DNA of 64,000 nt. Origin: Ehretia macrophylla (taxonomy: Eukaryota > Streptophyta > Magnoliopsida > Boraginales > Ehretiaceae). The DNA lies in the NCBI GenBank assembly GCA_037974665.1, contig CM075780.1, forward strand, positions 6,727,268-6,791,267. Direction: 5' to 3'. Made by a program: the position numbers and the translations under genes. The notes below the pieces were generated by a model, which saw nothing but the letters and a program-made list of their open reading frames with translations, had not been told where the DNA came from and ran no database searches. Shown here in pieces: positions 1-11,834 of this stretch (its first letter is position 1; every line of letters starts with the position of its first letter).

Positions 1-211
1 TCGTACGTCGTGAATTGTTAAAAGGAAGACAACCCGACTCGCGGGACATCAGAGGGCCCTACAACGTGTCGATATCACGTCTTGCGAGGATGCTGCGTTG
101 TTGAAACGGATAGGTTGTCGTTAAGCCCATTGGGCCTTTTTGAATGGGCCATCTCTCTAGGCTAGGACTGTGAACCGTTAACACATAAAGGAATTGTGCC
201 CTCAACATGAC

Positions 212-331
212 GGGTGCAATCATACCAGCTCTAATGCACCGGATCCCATCAGAACTCCGAAGTTAAGCGTGCTTGGGTGAGAGTAGTACTAGGATAGGTG
301 ACCCTTTGGGAAGTCCTCGTGTTGCGCCCCC
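212..331 (+). rRNA. 5S ribosomal RNA, copy 1
   Basis: Transcribed by RNA polymerase III and part of the large ribosomal subunit. It is 120 nt with the canonical plant 5S layout, including the internal control region (A box about 50-64, intermediate element 67-72, C box 80-97). Against the array consensus it has G7A, A19T, C67T, G85A, C94T, C95T and A115G. Two fall in or near the C box and one in the intermediate element, so its function is doubtful. Confidence 0.95.
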
Positions 332-888
332 TTTTCAAATTTTTTTCCCTTGGTTAGGGTTGCCTAGATACTTTATCCACCAAATCTCTATTACTAAATG
401 CCACAGAACATTGGGCAAGACAACTTCGCTTCACGTAGAGGCTGGGCCGGCAAACCGAGGGCGTAGGGTTTGTGACCAGGTCTCCTTCGCTCCGGTGCCC
501 ATAACTTTTGATCCGTAAGGAGTTACGCGGCGCACAGCATACCGTTGCAAAGCACTCTGAGAGCTCTACGACGGGGGCAGCCATCTTGCTCGCTGTGCCC
601 ATTTTTGGATCCCAAAATCGAACGTTTTCATCAGTTTCAGTCCACTTTTCTTCTTTTCCTCTGTTTTTCCGTCCCGGATCGTACGTCGTGACCTATTAAA
701 AGGACGGCAACCAGACTCACGGAACATCAGAGGGCCCAACAACGTGTCGATATCACGTCTTGCGAGGATGCTGCGTTGTTGAAGCGGATGGGTTGTTGTT
801 AAGCCTATTGGGCCTTTTGAATAGGCCATCTCTCTAGGCTGGGACTGTGAATCGTTACCACATATAAGAATTGTGCCCTCAACATGAC

Positions 889-1008
889 TGGTGCGATCAT
901 ACCAGCAATAATGCACCGGATCCCATCAGAACTCCGAAGTTAAGCGTGGTTGGGCGAGAGTAGTACCAGGATGGGTGACCCCCTCGGAAGTCCTCGTGTT
1001 GCACCCCC
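889..1008 (+). rRNA. 5S ribosomal RNA, copy 2
   Basis: 120 nt. Differences from the array consensus: G1T, C20A, C61G, T79C, G97C. The A-box change C61G and C-box change G97C may weaken promoter activity. Confidence 0.95.
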
Positions 1009-1564
1009 TTTTCAAATTTTTTTGCCCTGGTTAGGGTTTCCAAGATACTTTATCCACCAAATCTCTTTTACTGAATCCCAAGGAATATTGGGCAAGACAA
1101 CTTCGTTTCACGTAGAAGCTGGGCCCGCAAACCGAGGGCGTAGGGTTTGTGACTAGGTCTCCATCGCTCCGGTGCCCATAACTTTTGATCAGTAAGGAGT
1201 TACACGGCGCACAGCATACCGTTGCAAAGCTCTGTGAGAGCTCTACGACGGGGGCAGCCAGCTTGCTCGCTTTGCCCCTTTTTGGAGCCCAGAATTGAAC
1301 GTTTTCATCAATTCCATGCCACATTTTACTTTTGCTCTGTTTTTCCGTCCCGGACCGTACGTCGTGAACTGTTAAAAGGAAGACAGCCTGACTCACGGGA
1401 CACCAGAGGGCCCTACAACGTGTCCATATCACGTCTTGCGAGGATGCTACGTTGTTGAAGCGGATGGGTTGTCGTTAAGCCCATTGGGCCTTTTGAATGG
1501 GCCATCTCTCTAGGCTGGGACTATGAAATGTTAACACATAAAGGAATTGTGCCCTCAACATGAC

Positions 1565-1684
1565 TGGTGCGATCATACCAGCACTAATGCACCGTATCCC
1601 ATCAGAACTCCGAAGTTAAGCGTGCTTGGGCGAGAGTAGTACTAGGATGGGTGACCCCATGGGAAGTCCTTGTGTTGCACCCCC
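1565..1684 (+). rRNA. 5S ribosomal RNA, copy 3
   Basis: 120 nt. Differences: G1T, G31T, C95A, C107T. Its downstream spacer is of the type also found after copies 6 and 9. Confidence 0.96.
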
Positions 1685-2211
1685 TTTTCAATTTTTTTTG
1701 CCCTGGTTAGGGTTGCCAAGATACTTTATCCACCAAATCTCTATTACAAAATCCCACGAAACATTGGGCAAGACAACTTCACTTCACGTAGAGGCTGAGC
1801 CCGCAAACCGAGGGCGTAGGGTTTGTGACCAGGTCTCCGTTGCTCCGGTGCCCATAACTTTTGATCCGTAAGGAGTTACTCGGTACACAACATACCGTTG
1901 CAAAGCTCTCTGAGAGCTCTACGACAGGGGCAGCCAGCTTGCTCGCTGTGCCCGTTTTTGGAGCTCAAATTTGAACGTTTTCATCAGTTTCAGGCCACTT
2001 TTCTTCTTTTGTTCTGTTTTTTCGTCCTAGATCGTACGTCGTGAACTGTTAAAAGGACGACAACCTGACTCGCGGGACATCAGAGGGCCCTACAACGTGT
2101 CGATATCACGTCTGGTAAGGATGATGCGTTGTGGAAGCGGATGGGTTGTCGTTCAGCCCATTGGGCCTTTTGAATGGGCCATCTCTCTAGGCTGGGACTG
2201 TGAACCGTTAA

Positions 2212-2241
2212 CACATATAGAAATTGTGCCCTCAACATGAC
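2212..2241 (+). promoter_or_regulatory. 5S upstream Pol III elements (representative, copy 4)
   Basis: A TATA-like CATATAG lies at about -28 to -22, a GC dinucleotide at -14/-13 and C at -1, matching the three upstream elements known for plant 5S genes. The same block precedes every copy; in many units the TATA-like box reads CATAAAG instead. Confidence 0.7.
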
Positions 2242-2361
2242 GGGTGCGATCATACCAGCACTAATGCACCGGATCCCATCCGAACTCTGAAGTTAAGCGT
2301 GCTTGGGCGAGAGTAGTACTAGGATGGGTAACCCCCTAGGAAGTCCTCGTGTTGCACCCCC
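2242..2361 (+). rRNA. 5S ribosomal RNA, copy 4
   Basis: 120 nt. Differences: A40C, C47T, G89A, G97A. G89A and G97A are shared with copies 7 and 10. The following terminator reads TTATC instead of TTTTC. Confidence 0.96.
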
Positions 2362-2918
2362 TTATCAATTTTTTTTGCCCTGGTTAAGGTTGCCAAGATA
2401 CTTTATCCCCCAAATCTCTATTACTGAATCCCACGGAACATTGGGCAAGACAACTTCGTTTCACGTAGAGGCTGGGCCTGCAAACCGAGGGCGTAGGATT
2501 TGTGACCAGGTCTCCGTCGCTCCGATGCCCATAACTTTTGATCCGTAAGGAGTTACGCGGCGCACAACATACCGTTGCAAAGCTCTCTGAGAGTTCTACG
2601 ACAGGGGCTGCCAGCATGCTCGCTGTGCCCAATTTTGGAGCCCAAAATCAATCGTTTTCATCAGTTTCAGGCCACTTTTCTTCTTTTGCTATGTTTTTCC
2701 ACCCTGGATCGTACGTCGTGAACTGTTAAATGGACAACAACCTGACTCGCGGGACATCAGAGGGCCCTACAACGTGTCGATATCACCTCTTGCAAGCATG
2801 CAGCGTTGATGAAGCCGATGGGTTGTCGTTAAGCCTATTGGGCCTTTTGAATGGGCCATCTCTCTAGGCTGGGACTGTGAACCGTTAACACATAAAGGAA
2901 TTGTGCCTTCAACATGAC

Positions 2919-3038
2919 GGGTGCGATCATACCCGCAGTAATGCACCGGATCCCATCCAAACTCCGAAGTTAAGCGTGCTTGGGCGAGAGTAGTACTAGG
3001 ATGGGTGACCCCCTGGGAAGTCCTCGTGTTGCACCGCC
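2919..3038 (+). rRNA. 5S ribosomal RNA, copy 5
   Basis: 120 nt. Differences: A16C, C20G, A40C, G41A, C118G, all shared with copy 8. The internal promoter matches the array consensus. Confidence 0.96.
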
Positions 3039-3595
3039 TTTTCAATTTCTTTTGCCCTAGTTAGGGATGCCAAAATACTTTATCCCCCAAATCTATATTA
3101 CTGAATCCCACAGAACATTGGGCAAGACAACTTCGCTTCACGTAGAGGCTGAGCCAGCAAACCGAGGGCGTAGGGTTCGTGACCAGGTCTCCGTCGCTCC
3201 AGTGCCCATAACTTTTGATCCGTAAGGAGTAACGCGGCGCACAGCATACAGTTGAAAAGCTCTTTGAGAGCTCTACGACGGGGGCAGCGAGCTAGCTCGT
3301 TGTGCCCGTTTTTGGAGCCCAAAATTGAACGTTTTCATCAGTATCAGGCCACTTTTCTTTTTTTGCTCATTTTTTTCTTCTCGGATCGTACATCGTGAAC
3401 TGTTAAAAGGACAACAACCTGACTCGCGGGACATCAAAGGGCCCTACAATGTGTCGATATCACGTCTTGCAAGCATGCTGCATTGTTGAAGAGGATGGTT
3501 TGTCGTTAAGCCCATTGGGCCTTTTGAATGGGCCATCTTTCTAGGCTGGGACTGTGAACCGTTAACATATATAGGAATTGTGCCTTTAACAATAC

Positions 3596-3715
3596 GGGTG
3601 CTATCATACCAGCAGCAATGCTCCGGATCCCATCAGAACTCCGAAGTTAAGCATGCTTGGGCGAGAGTAGTACTAGGATGGGTGACCCCTTGAGAAGTCC
3701 TTGTGTTGCACCCCC
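3596..3715 (+). rRNA. 5S ribosomal RNA, copy 6
   Basis: 120 nt. Differences: G7T, C20G, T21C, A27T, G58A, C95T, G98A, C107T. The first four are shared with copies 9 and 13 and mark a distinct variant class; G58A lies in the A box. Confidence 0.95.
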
Positions 3716-4272
3716 TTTTCAATTTTTTTTGCCCTGGTTAGGGTTGCCAAGATACTTTATCCACCAAATCTCTATTACTGAATCCCACGGAACATTGGGC
3801 AAGACAACTTCGCTTCACGTAGAGGCTGAGCCCGCAAACCGAGGGCGTAGGGTTTGTGACCAGGTCTCCGTCGCTCCGGTGCCCATAACTTTTGATCCGT
3901 AAGGAGTTACTCGGTGCACAACATACCGTTGCAAAGCTCTCTGAGAGCTCTACGACAGGGGCAGCCAGCTTGCTCGCTGTGCCCGTTTTTGGAGCTCAAA
4001 TTTGAACGTTTTCATCAGTTTCAGGCCACTTTTCTTCTTTTGTTCTGTTTTTTCGTCCTAGATCGTACGTCGTGAACTGTTAAAAGGACGACAACCTGAC
4101 TCGCGGGACATCAGAGGGCCCTACAACGTGTCGATATCACGTCTGGTAAAGATGATGCGTTGTTGAAGCAGATGGGTTGTCGTTAAGCCCATTGGGCCTT
4201 TTGAATGGGCCATCTCTCTAGGCTGGGATTGTGAACCGTTAACACATAAAGAAATTGTGCCCTCAACATGAT

Positions 4273-4392
4273 GGGTGCGATCATACCAGCACTAATGCAC
4301 CGGATCCCATCAGAACTCCGAAGTTAAGCGTGCTTGGGCGAGAGTAGTACTAGGATGGGTAACCCCCTAGGAAGTCCTCGTGTTGCACCCCC
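4273..4392 (+). rRNA. 5S ribosomal RNA, copy 7
   Basis: 120 nt. Differences: G89A and G97A only, shared with copies 4 and 10. The base at -1 is T rather than the usual C. Confidence 0.96.
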
Positions 4393-4407
4393 TTTTCAAT
4401 TTTTTTT
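4393..4407 (+). terminator. Pol III T-run terminators (representative, copy 7)
   Basis: TTTT starts immediately after the last C of the gene, followed by CAA and an eight-T run. Runs of four or more T terminate RNA polymerase III. This double terminator is conserved in nearly all units. Confidence 0.8.
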
Positions 4408-4949
4408 GCCTTGGTTAGGGTTGCCAAGATACTTTATCCCCCAAATCTCTATTACTGAATCCCACGGAACATTGGGCAAGACAACTTCGTTTCACGTAGA
4501 GGCTGGGCCTGCAAACCGAGGGCGTAGGGTTTGTGACCAGGTCTCCGTGGCTCCGATGCCCATAACTTTTGATCCGTAAGGAGTTACGCGGCGCACAGCA
4601 TACCGTTGCAAAGCTCTCTGAGAGTTCTACGACAGGGGCAGCCAGCATGCTCGCTGTGTCCATTTTTGGAGCCCAAAATCAAACGTTTTGATCAGTTTCA
4701 TGCCACTTTTCTTCTTTTGCTCTGTTTTTCCACCCTGGATCGTACGTCGTGAACTGTTAAATGGACAACAACCTGACTCGCGGGACATCAGAGGGCACTA
4801 CAACGTGTCGATATCACGTCTTGCAAGCATGCAGAGTTGATGAAGCCGATGGGTTGTCGTTAAACCTATTGGGCCTTTTGAATGAGCCATCTCTCTAGGT
4901 TGGGACTGTGAACCATTAACACATAAAGGAATTGTGCCTTCAACAAGAC

Positions 4950-5069
4950 GGGTGCGATCATACCCGCAGTAATGCACCGGATCCCATCCAAACTCCGAAG
5001 TTAAGCGTGCTTGGGCGAGAGTAGTACTAGGATGGGTGACCCCCTGGGAAGTCCTCGTGTTGCACCGCC
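4950..5069 (+). rRNA. 5S ribosomal RNA, copy 8
   Basis: 120 nt. It carries the same five differences as copy 5 (A16C, C20G, A40C, G41A, C118G), 2031 bp away. Confidence 0.96.
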
Positions 5070-5625
5070 TTTTCAATTTCTTTTGCCCTAGTTAGGGATG
5101 CCAAAATACTTTATCCCCCAAATCTATATTACTGAATCCCACAGAACATTGGGCAAGACAACTTCGCTTCACGTAGAGGCTGAGCCAGCAAGCCGAGGGC
5201 GTAGGGTTCGTGACCAAGTCTCCGTCGCTCCAGTGTCCATAACTTTTGATCCGTAAGGAGTTACGCGGCGCACAACATACAGTTGAAAAGCTCTTTGAGA
5301 GCTCTACGACGGGGGCAGCGAGCTAGCTCGTTGTCCCGTTTTTGGAGCCCAAAATTGAACGTTTTCATCAGTATCAGGCCACTTTTCTTTTTTTGCTCAT
5401 TTTTTTCGTCTCGGATCGTACATCGTGAACTGTTAAAAGGACAACAACCTGACTCGCGGGACATCAAAGGGCCCTACAACGTGTCGATATCACGTCTTGC
5501 AAGCATGCTGCATTGTTGAAGAGGATGGTTTGTCGTTAAGCCCATTGGGCCTTTTGAATGGGCCATCTTTCTAGGCTGGGACTGTGAACCGTTAACATAT
5601 ATAGGAATTGTGCCTTTAACAATAC

Positions 5626-5745
5626 GGGTGCTATCATACCAGCAGCAATGCTCCGGATCCCATCAGAACTCCGAAGTTAAGCATGCTTGGGCGAGAGTAG
5701 TACTAGGATGGGTGACCCCTTGGGAAGTCCTTGTGTTGCACCCCC
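5626..5745 (+). rRNA. 5S ribosomal RNA, copy 9
   Basis: 120 nt. Same variant class as copy 6: G7T, C20G, T21C, A27T, G58A, C95T, C107T. It lacks G98A. Confidence 0.96.
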
Positions 5746-6302
5746 TTTTCAATTTTTTTTGCCCTGGTTAGGGTTGCCAAGATACTTTATCCACCAAATC
5801 TCTATTACTGAATCCCACGGAACATTGGGCAAGACAACTTCGCTTCACGTAGAGGCTGAGCCTGCAAACCGAGGGCGTAGGGTTTGTGACCAGGTCTCCG
5901 TCGCTCCGGTGCCCATAACTTTTGATCCGTAAGGAGTTACGCGGTGTACAACATACCGTTGAAAAGCTCTCTGAGAGCTCTACGACAGGGGCAGCCAGCT
6001 TGCTCGTTGTGCCCGTTTCTGGAGCTCAAAATTGAACGTTTTCATCAGTTTCAGGCCACTTTTCTTCTTTTGTTCTGTTTTTTCGTCCTAGATCGTACGT
6101 CGTGAACTGTTAAAAGGACGACAACCTGACTCGCGGGACATCAGAGGGCCCTACAACGTGTCGATATCACGTCTGGTAAGGATGATGCGTTGTTGAAGCA
6201 GATGGGTTGTCGTTAAGCCCATTGGGCCTTTTGAATGGGCCATCTCTCTAGGCTGGGATTGTGAACCGTTAACACATAAAGAAATTGTGCCCTCAACATG
6301 AT

Positions 6303-6422
6303 GGGTGCGATCATACCAGCACTAATGCACCGGATCCCATCAGAACTCCGAAGTTAAGCGTGCTTGGGCGAGAGTAGTACTAGGATGGGTAACCCCCTAG
6401 GAAGTCCTCGTGTTGCACCCCC
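6303..6422 (+). rRNA. 5S ribosomal RNA, copy 10
   Basis: 120 nt. G89A and G97A as in copies 4 and 7. Its downstream spacer leaves the three-unit pattern. Confidence 0.96.
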
Positions 6423-6979
6423 TTTTCAATTTTTTTTGCCCTGGTTAGGGTTGCCAAGATACTTTATCCACCAAATCTCTATTACAGAATCTCACAGAAC
6501 ATTGGGCAAGACAACTTCGTTTCACGTAGAGGCTGAGCCCGCAAACTGGGGGCGTAGGGTTTGTGACCAGGTCTCCGTCGCTCCGGTGCCCATAACTTTT
6601 GATCAGTAAGGAGTTACGCGGTGAATAGCATACCGTTGTAAAGCTCTCAGAGAGCTCTACGACGGGTGCAGCCTGCTTGCTTGCTGTGCCCATTTTTGGA
6701 GCCCAAAATCGAACGTTTTCATCAGTTTCAGACCACTTTTCTTCATTTGCTCTGTTTTTTCATCCCGGATCGTACGTCGTGAACTGTTAAAAGGATGACA
6801 ACCTTACTTGCGGGACATCAGAAGGCCATACAACGTGTCGATATCACGTTTGGTAAGGATGCTGCGTTGTTGAAGCTGATAGGTTGTCGTTAAGCCCATT
6901 GGGCCTTTTAAATGGGTCATCTCTCTAGGCTGGGACTGTGTACCGTTAACAAATAAAGGAATTGTGCCCTCAACTTGAC

Positions 6980-7099
6980 GGGTGCGATCATACCAGCACT
7001 AATGCACCGGATCCCATCAGAACTCCGAAGTAAAGCGTGCTTCGGCGAGAGTAGTACTAGGATGGATGACCCCGTGGGAAGTCCTCGTGTTGCACCCCC
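6980..7099 (+). rRNA. 5S ribosomal RNA, copy 11
   Basis: 120 nt. Differences: T53A and G64C in the A box, G87A and C95G in the C box. Possibly inactive. Confidence 0.95.
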
Positions 7100-7656
7100 T
7101 TTTCAATTTTTTTTGCTCTGGTTAGGGTTCCCAATATACTTTATCCACCAAATCTCTATTACTGAATCCCACGGAACATTAGGCAAGACAACTTCGTTTC
7201 ACGTAGAGGCTGGGCCCGCAAACCGAGGGCATAGGGTTTGTGACCAGGTCTCCGTCGCTCCGGTGCCCATAACTTTTGATCCATAAGGAGTTACGCGGCG
7301 CACAGCATACCGTTGCAAAGCTCTCTGAGAGCTCTACGACGGGGGCAGCCAGCTTGCTCGCTGTGCCCATTTTTGGAGAACAAAATCGAATGTTTTCATC
7401 AATTTCAAGCCACTTTTCTTCTTTTGCTCTGTTTTTCCATCCCGGATCGTACGTCGTGAACTGTTAAAAGGAGGACAACCTGACTCGCGGGACATCAGAG
7501 GGCACTACAACGTGTCGATATCACATCTTGCGTGGATGCTGCGTTGTTGAAGCGGATGGATTATCGTTAAGCCTATTGGGCCTTTTGAATGGGCCATCTC
7601 TCTAGGCCGGGACTGTGATTAGTTAACACATAAAGGAATTGTGCCCTCAACATGAT

Positions 7657-7776
7657 GGATGCGATCATACCAGCACTAATGCACCGGATCCCATTAGAAC
7701 TCCGAAGTTAAGCGGGCTTCGGCGAGAGTAGTACTAGGATGGGTGACCCCCTGTAAAGTTCTCGTGTTGCACCCCC
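7657..7776 (+). rRNA. 5S ribosomal RNA, copy 12
   Basis: 120 nt. Differences: G3A, C39T, T59G, G64C, G98T, G99A, C104T. Changes cluster in the A box and just after the C box; possibly a pseudogene. Confidence 0.93.
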
Positions 7777-8332
7777 TTTTCAATTTGTTTTGCCCTGGTT
7801 AGGGTTGCCAAGATACTTTATCCACCAAATCTCTATTACTGAATCCCACGGAACATTGGGCAAGACAACTTCGCTTCACGTCGAGGCTGGGCCCGTAAAC
7901 CGAGGGCGTAGGGTTTATCACTAGGTCTTCGTCACTCCGGTGCCCATAACTTTTGATCTGTAAGGAGTTACGCGGCGCACAGCATACAGTTGCCAAGCTC
8001 TCTGAGAGCTCTACGACGGGGGTAGCCAGCTTGCTCGTTGTACCCTTTTTGGAGCCCAAAATTGAACATTTTCATCAGTTTCAGGCCACTTTTCTTCTTT
8101 TGCTCTGTTTTTTCGTCCCGGATCGTACGTCGTGAACTGTTAGAAGGACGACAACCTGACTCGCGAGACATCAGAGGGCCCTACAACTTGTCGATATCAT
8201 GTCTTGCAAGCATGCTGCTTTGTTGAAGCAGATGGATTGTCGTTAAGCCCATTGGGCCTTTTGAATGGGCCATCTTTCTAGGCTGGGACTGTGAACCATT
8301 AACATATATAGGAATTGTGCCTTTAACAATAC

Positions 8333-8451
8333 GGGTGCTATCATACCAGCAGCAATGCTCCGGATCCCATCATAACTCTGAAGTTAAGCGTGCTTGGGCG
8401 AGAGTAGTACTAGGATGGGTGACCCCCTGGAAGTCCTCGTGTTGCACCCCC
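8333..8451 (+). rRNA. 5S ribosomal RNA, copy 13 (1-bp deletion)
   Basis: 119 nt. One G of the GGG at 97-99 is missing. G7T, C20G, T21C and A27T place it with copies 6 and 9, although it lies outside the higher-order repeat. It also has G41T and C47T. Likely impaired. Confidence 0.93.
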
Positions 8452-9007
8452 TTTTCAACTTTTTTTGCCCTGGTTAGGGTTTCCAAGTTACTTTATCCAC
8501 CAAATCTCTATTAGTGAATGCCACTGAACATTGGGCAAGACAACTTCGCTTCACGTAGAGGCTGGGCCCCCAAATCGAGGGCGTAGGGTTTGTGACCAAG
8601 TCTCCGTCGCTTCGGTGCCCATAACTTTTGATCCGTAAGGAGTTACGCGGTGCACAGCAAACCGTTGCAAAGCTCTCTGAGAGCTCTACTACGTGGGTAG
8701 CCAGCTTGCTCGATGTGCCCTTTTTGGAGCCCAAAATTGAACGTTTTCATCAGTTTCTGGCCACTTTTCTTCATTTGCTCTGTTTTTCCATCCCGTATCG
8801 TACATCGTGAACTATTAAATGGACGACAACCTGACTCGCGGGACACCAGAGCGCCCTACAACGTGTCGATATCGTGTCTTGCGAGGATGTTACGTTGTTG
8901 AAGGGGATGGGTTGTCGTTAAGCCCATTGGGCCTTTTGAATGGGCCATCTCTCTAGGCTGGGACTGTGAACCGTTAACACATATAGGAATTGTGCCCTCA
9001 ACATGAC

Positions 9008-9127
9008 GGGTGCGATCATATCTGCACTAATGCACCGGATCCCATCAGAATTCCGAAGTTAAACGTGCTTGGGCGAGAGTAGTACTAGGATGGGTGACCC
9101 CCTGGGAAGTCCTCGTGTTGCACCCCT
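9008..9127 (+). rRNA. 5S ribosomal RNA, copy 14
   Basis: 120 nt. Differences: C14T, A16T, C44T, G56A, C120T. G56A is in the A box and is shared with copy 15. Confidence 0.95.
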
Positions 9128-9683
9128 TTTTCAATTTTTTTGCTCTGGTTAGGGTTGCCAAGATACTTTATCCACCAAATCTCTATTATTGAATCCCACG
9201 GAACATTGGGCAAGACAACTTCGTTTCACGTAGAGACTGGGCCCATAAACCGAGGGCGTAGGGTTTGTGACCAGGTCTCCGTCGCTCCGGTGCCCATAAC
9301 TTTTGATCCGTAAGGAGTTACGTGGCGCACAGCATACCGTTGCAAAGCTCTCTGAGAGCTCTACGACGGGGGCAGCCAGAATGCTCGCTGTGCCCATTTT
9401 TGGAGCCCAAAATCGAACGTTTTCATCACTTTCAGGCCAATTTTCTTCTTTTGCTCTGTTTTTTTGTCCCGGATCGTACGTCGTGAACTGTTAAAAGGAC
9501 GACAACCTGACTCGCAGGACATCAGAGGGCCCTACAACGTGTCGATATCACATCTTGCAAGCATGCTACGTTGTTGAATTGGATGGTTTGTCGTTAAGCC
9601 CATTGGGCCTTTTGAATGGGCCATCTCTCTAGGCTGGGACTGTGAACCGTTAACAGATATAGGAATTGTGCCTTCAACAAGAT

Positions 9684-9803
9684 GGGTGCGATCATACCAG
9701 CAGTAATGCACCGGATCCCATCAGAACTCCGAAGTTAAACGTGCTTGGGCGAGAGTAATACTAGGATGGGTGACCCCTTGGGAAGTCCTCGTGTTGCACC
9801 CCC
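9684..9803 (+). rRNA. 5S ribosomal RNA, copy 15
   Basis: 120 nt. Differences: C20G, G56A, G75A, C95T. Confidence 0.95.
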
Positions 9804-10360
9804 TTTTCAATTTTTTTTGCCCTGGTTAGGGTTGCCAAGATACTTTATCCACCAAATCTCTATTATTGAATCCCACGGAACATTGGGCAAGACAACTTCG
9901 CTTCACGTAAAGGCTGAGCCCGCAAACCGAGGGCGTAGGGTTTGTGACCAGGTCTCCGTCGCTCCGATGCCCATAACTTTTGATCCGTAAGGAGTTACGC
10001 GGTGCACAACATACCGTTGCAAAGCTCTCTGAGAGATCTACGACGGGGGCAGCCAGCTTGCTCGCTGTGCCCATTTTTGGAGCCCAAAATAGAACATTTT
10101 TATCAGTTTCAGGCCACTTTTCTTACTTTGTTCGGTTTTTCAGTCCCGGATCGTACGTCGTGAACTGTTAAAAGGACGACAACCTGACTCGCGGGACATC
10201 AGAGGGCCCTACAACGTGTCGATATCACGTCTGGTAAGGATGCTGCGTTGTTGAAGCGAATGGGTTGTCGTTAAGCCCATTGGGCCTTTTGAATGGGTCA
10301 TCTCTCTAGGCTGGGACTATGAACCGTTAACACATAAAGGAATTGTGCCCTCAACATGAC

Positions 10361-10480
10361 GAGTGCAATCATACCAGCACTAATGCACCGGATCCCATCA
10401 GAACTCCGAGGTTAAGCGTGCTTCGGCGAGAGTAGTACTAGGATGGGTGACCCCGTGGGAAGTCCTCGTGTTGCACCCCA
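10361..10480 (+). rRNA. 5S ribosomal RNA, copy 16
   Basis: 120 nt. Differences: G2A, G7A, A50G, G64C, C95G, C120A. The terminal stem is disturbed at both ends. Confidence 0.94.
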
Positions 10481-11037
10481 TTTTCAATTTTTTTTGCCCT
10501 GGTTAGGGTTGCCAAGATACTTTATCCACCAAATCTCTATTACTGAATCCCACGAAACATTTGGCAAGACAACTTCGCTTCACGTAGAGGCTGGGCCCGC
10601 AAACCGAGGGCGTAGGGTTTGTGACCAGGTCTCCGTCGCTCCGGTGCCCATAACTTTTGATCGGTAAAGAGTTACGCGGCGCACAGCATACCGTTGCAAA
10701 GCTCTCTGAGAGCTCTACAACGGGGGTGGCCAGCTTGCTTGCAATGCCCCTTTTTGGAACCCAAAATTGAACGTTTTCATCAGTTTCAAGCCACTTTTCT
10801 TCTTTTGCTCTGTTTTTCTGTCCCAGATCGTAAGTCGTGAACTGTTAAAAGGATGACAACTTGACTCGCGGGATATTAGAGGGCCCTATAACGTGTCGAT
10901 AGCACGTCTTGCGAGGATGCTGCGTTTTTGAAGCGGATGGGTTGTCGTTAAGTCCATTGGGCCTTTTGAATGGGCCATCTCTCTAGGCTGGGACTGTGAA
11001 GCTTTAACACATAAAGAAATTGTGCCCTCAACATGAT

Positions 11038-11157
11038 GGGTGCGATCATACCAGCACTAATGCACCGGATCCCATCAGAACTCCGAAGTTAAGCGTGCTT
11101 GGGCGAGAGTAGTACTAGGATGGGTGACCCAGTGGGAAGTCCTCGTGTTGTACCCCC
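11038..11157 (+). rRNA. 5S ribosomal RNA, copy 17
   Basis: 120 nt. Differences: C94A, C95G, C114T. Confidence 0.95.
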
Positions 11158-11714
11158 TTTTCAATTTTTTTTGCCCTGGTTAGGGTTGCCAAGATACTTT
11201 ATCCACCAAATCTCTATTACTGAATCCCACGGAACATTAGGCAAGGCAACTTCGTTTCACGTAGAGGCTGGGCCAGCAAACCGAGGGCGTAGGGTTTGTG
11301 ACCAGGTCTCCGTCGCTTCGGTGCCCATAAATTTTTATCCGTAAGGAGTTACGCGGCGCACAGCATACCGTTGCAAAGCTCTCTGACAGCTCTATGACGG
11401 GGGCAGCCAGCATGCATGCGGTGCCCATTATTGGAGCCCAAAATCGAACGTTTTCATCAGTTTCAAGTCACTTTTCTTCTTTTTCTCTGTTTTTCTGTCC
11501 CGGATCATACGTCGTGAACTGTTAAAAGGACGACAACCTGACTCGCGGGACATCAGAGGGCCCTACAACGTGTCGATATCACGACTTCCAAGCATGCTGC
11601 GTTGTTGATGCGGATGGTTTGTTGTTAAGCCCATTTGGCCTTTTGAATGGGCTATCTCTCTAGGCTGGGACTGTGAACCGTTAACACATATAGGAATTGT
11701 GTCCTCAACATGAC

Positions 11715-11834
11715 GGGTGCGATTATACCAGCAGTAATGCACCGGATCCCATCAGAACTCCAAAGTTAAGCGTGCTTGTGCGAGAGTAGTACTAGGATGG
11801 GTGACCCCATAGGAAGTCCTCGTGTTGCACCCCC
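11715..11834 (+). rRNA. 5S ribosomal RNA, copy 18
   Basis: 120 nt. Differences: C10T, C20G, G48A, G65T, C95A, G97A. Confidence 0.95.

Larger units (their letters stand above)
1565..6460 (+). repeat. Three-unit higher-order repeat within the 5S array (period about 2,030 bp)
   Basis: Units with genes at 1565, 3596 and 5626 share spacer variants (GGAGCTCAAA, TCGTCCTAGATCG, GTCTGGTAA). Genes at 2242, 4273 and 6303 share GGGTAACCCCCTAGG. Genes at 2919 and 4950 share ACCCGCAGTAATG, end in CACCGCC, and have a spacer with CCTAGTTAGGGATGCC. The spacing between equivalent units is 2030-2031 bp. The pattern covers about two and a half periods; boundaries are approximate because the 1565 gene itself lacks the variants of 3596 and 5626. 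Confidence 0.8.

Noticed and set aside
273-518. Peptide of about 81 residues (MGESSTRMGDP...) repeated once per 5S unit, with partner peptides on both strands
   Set aside because: It reads through the 3' half of the 5S gene into the spacer, recurs only because the DNA repeats, and is broken in many units.
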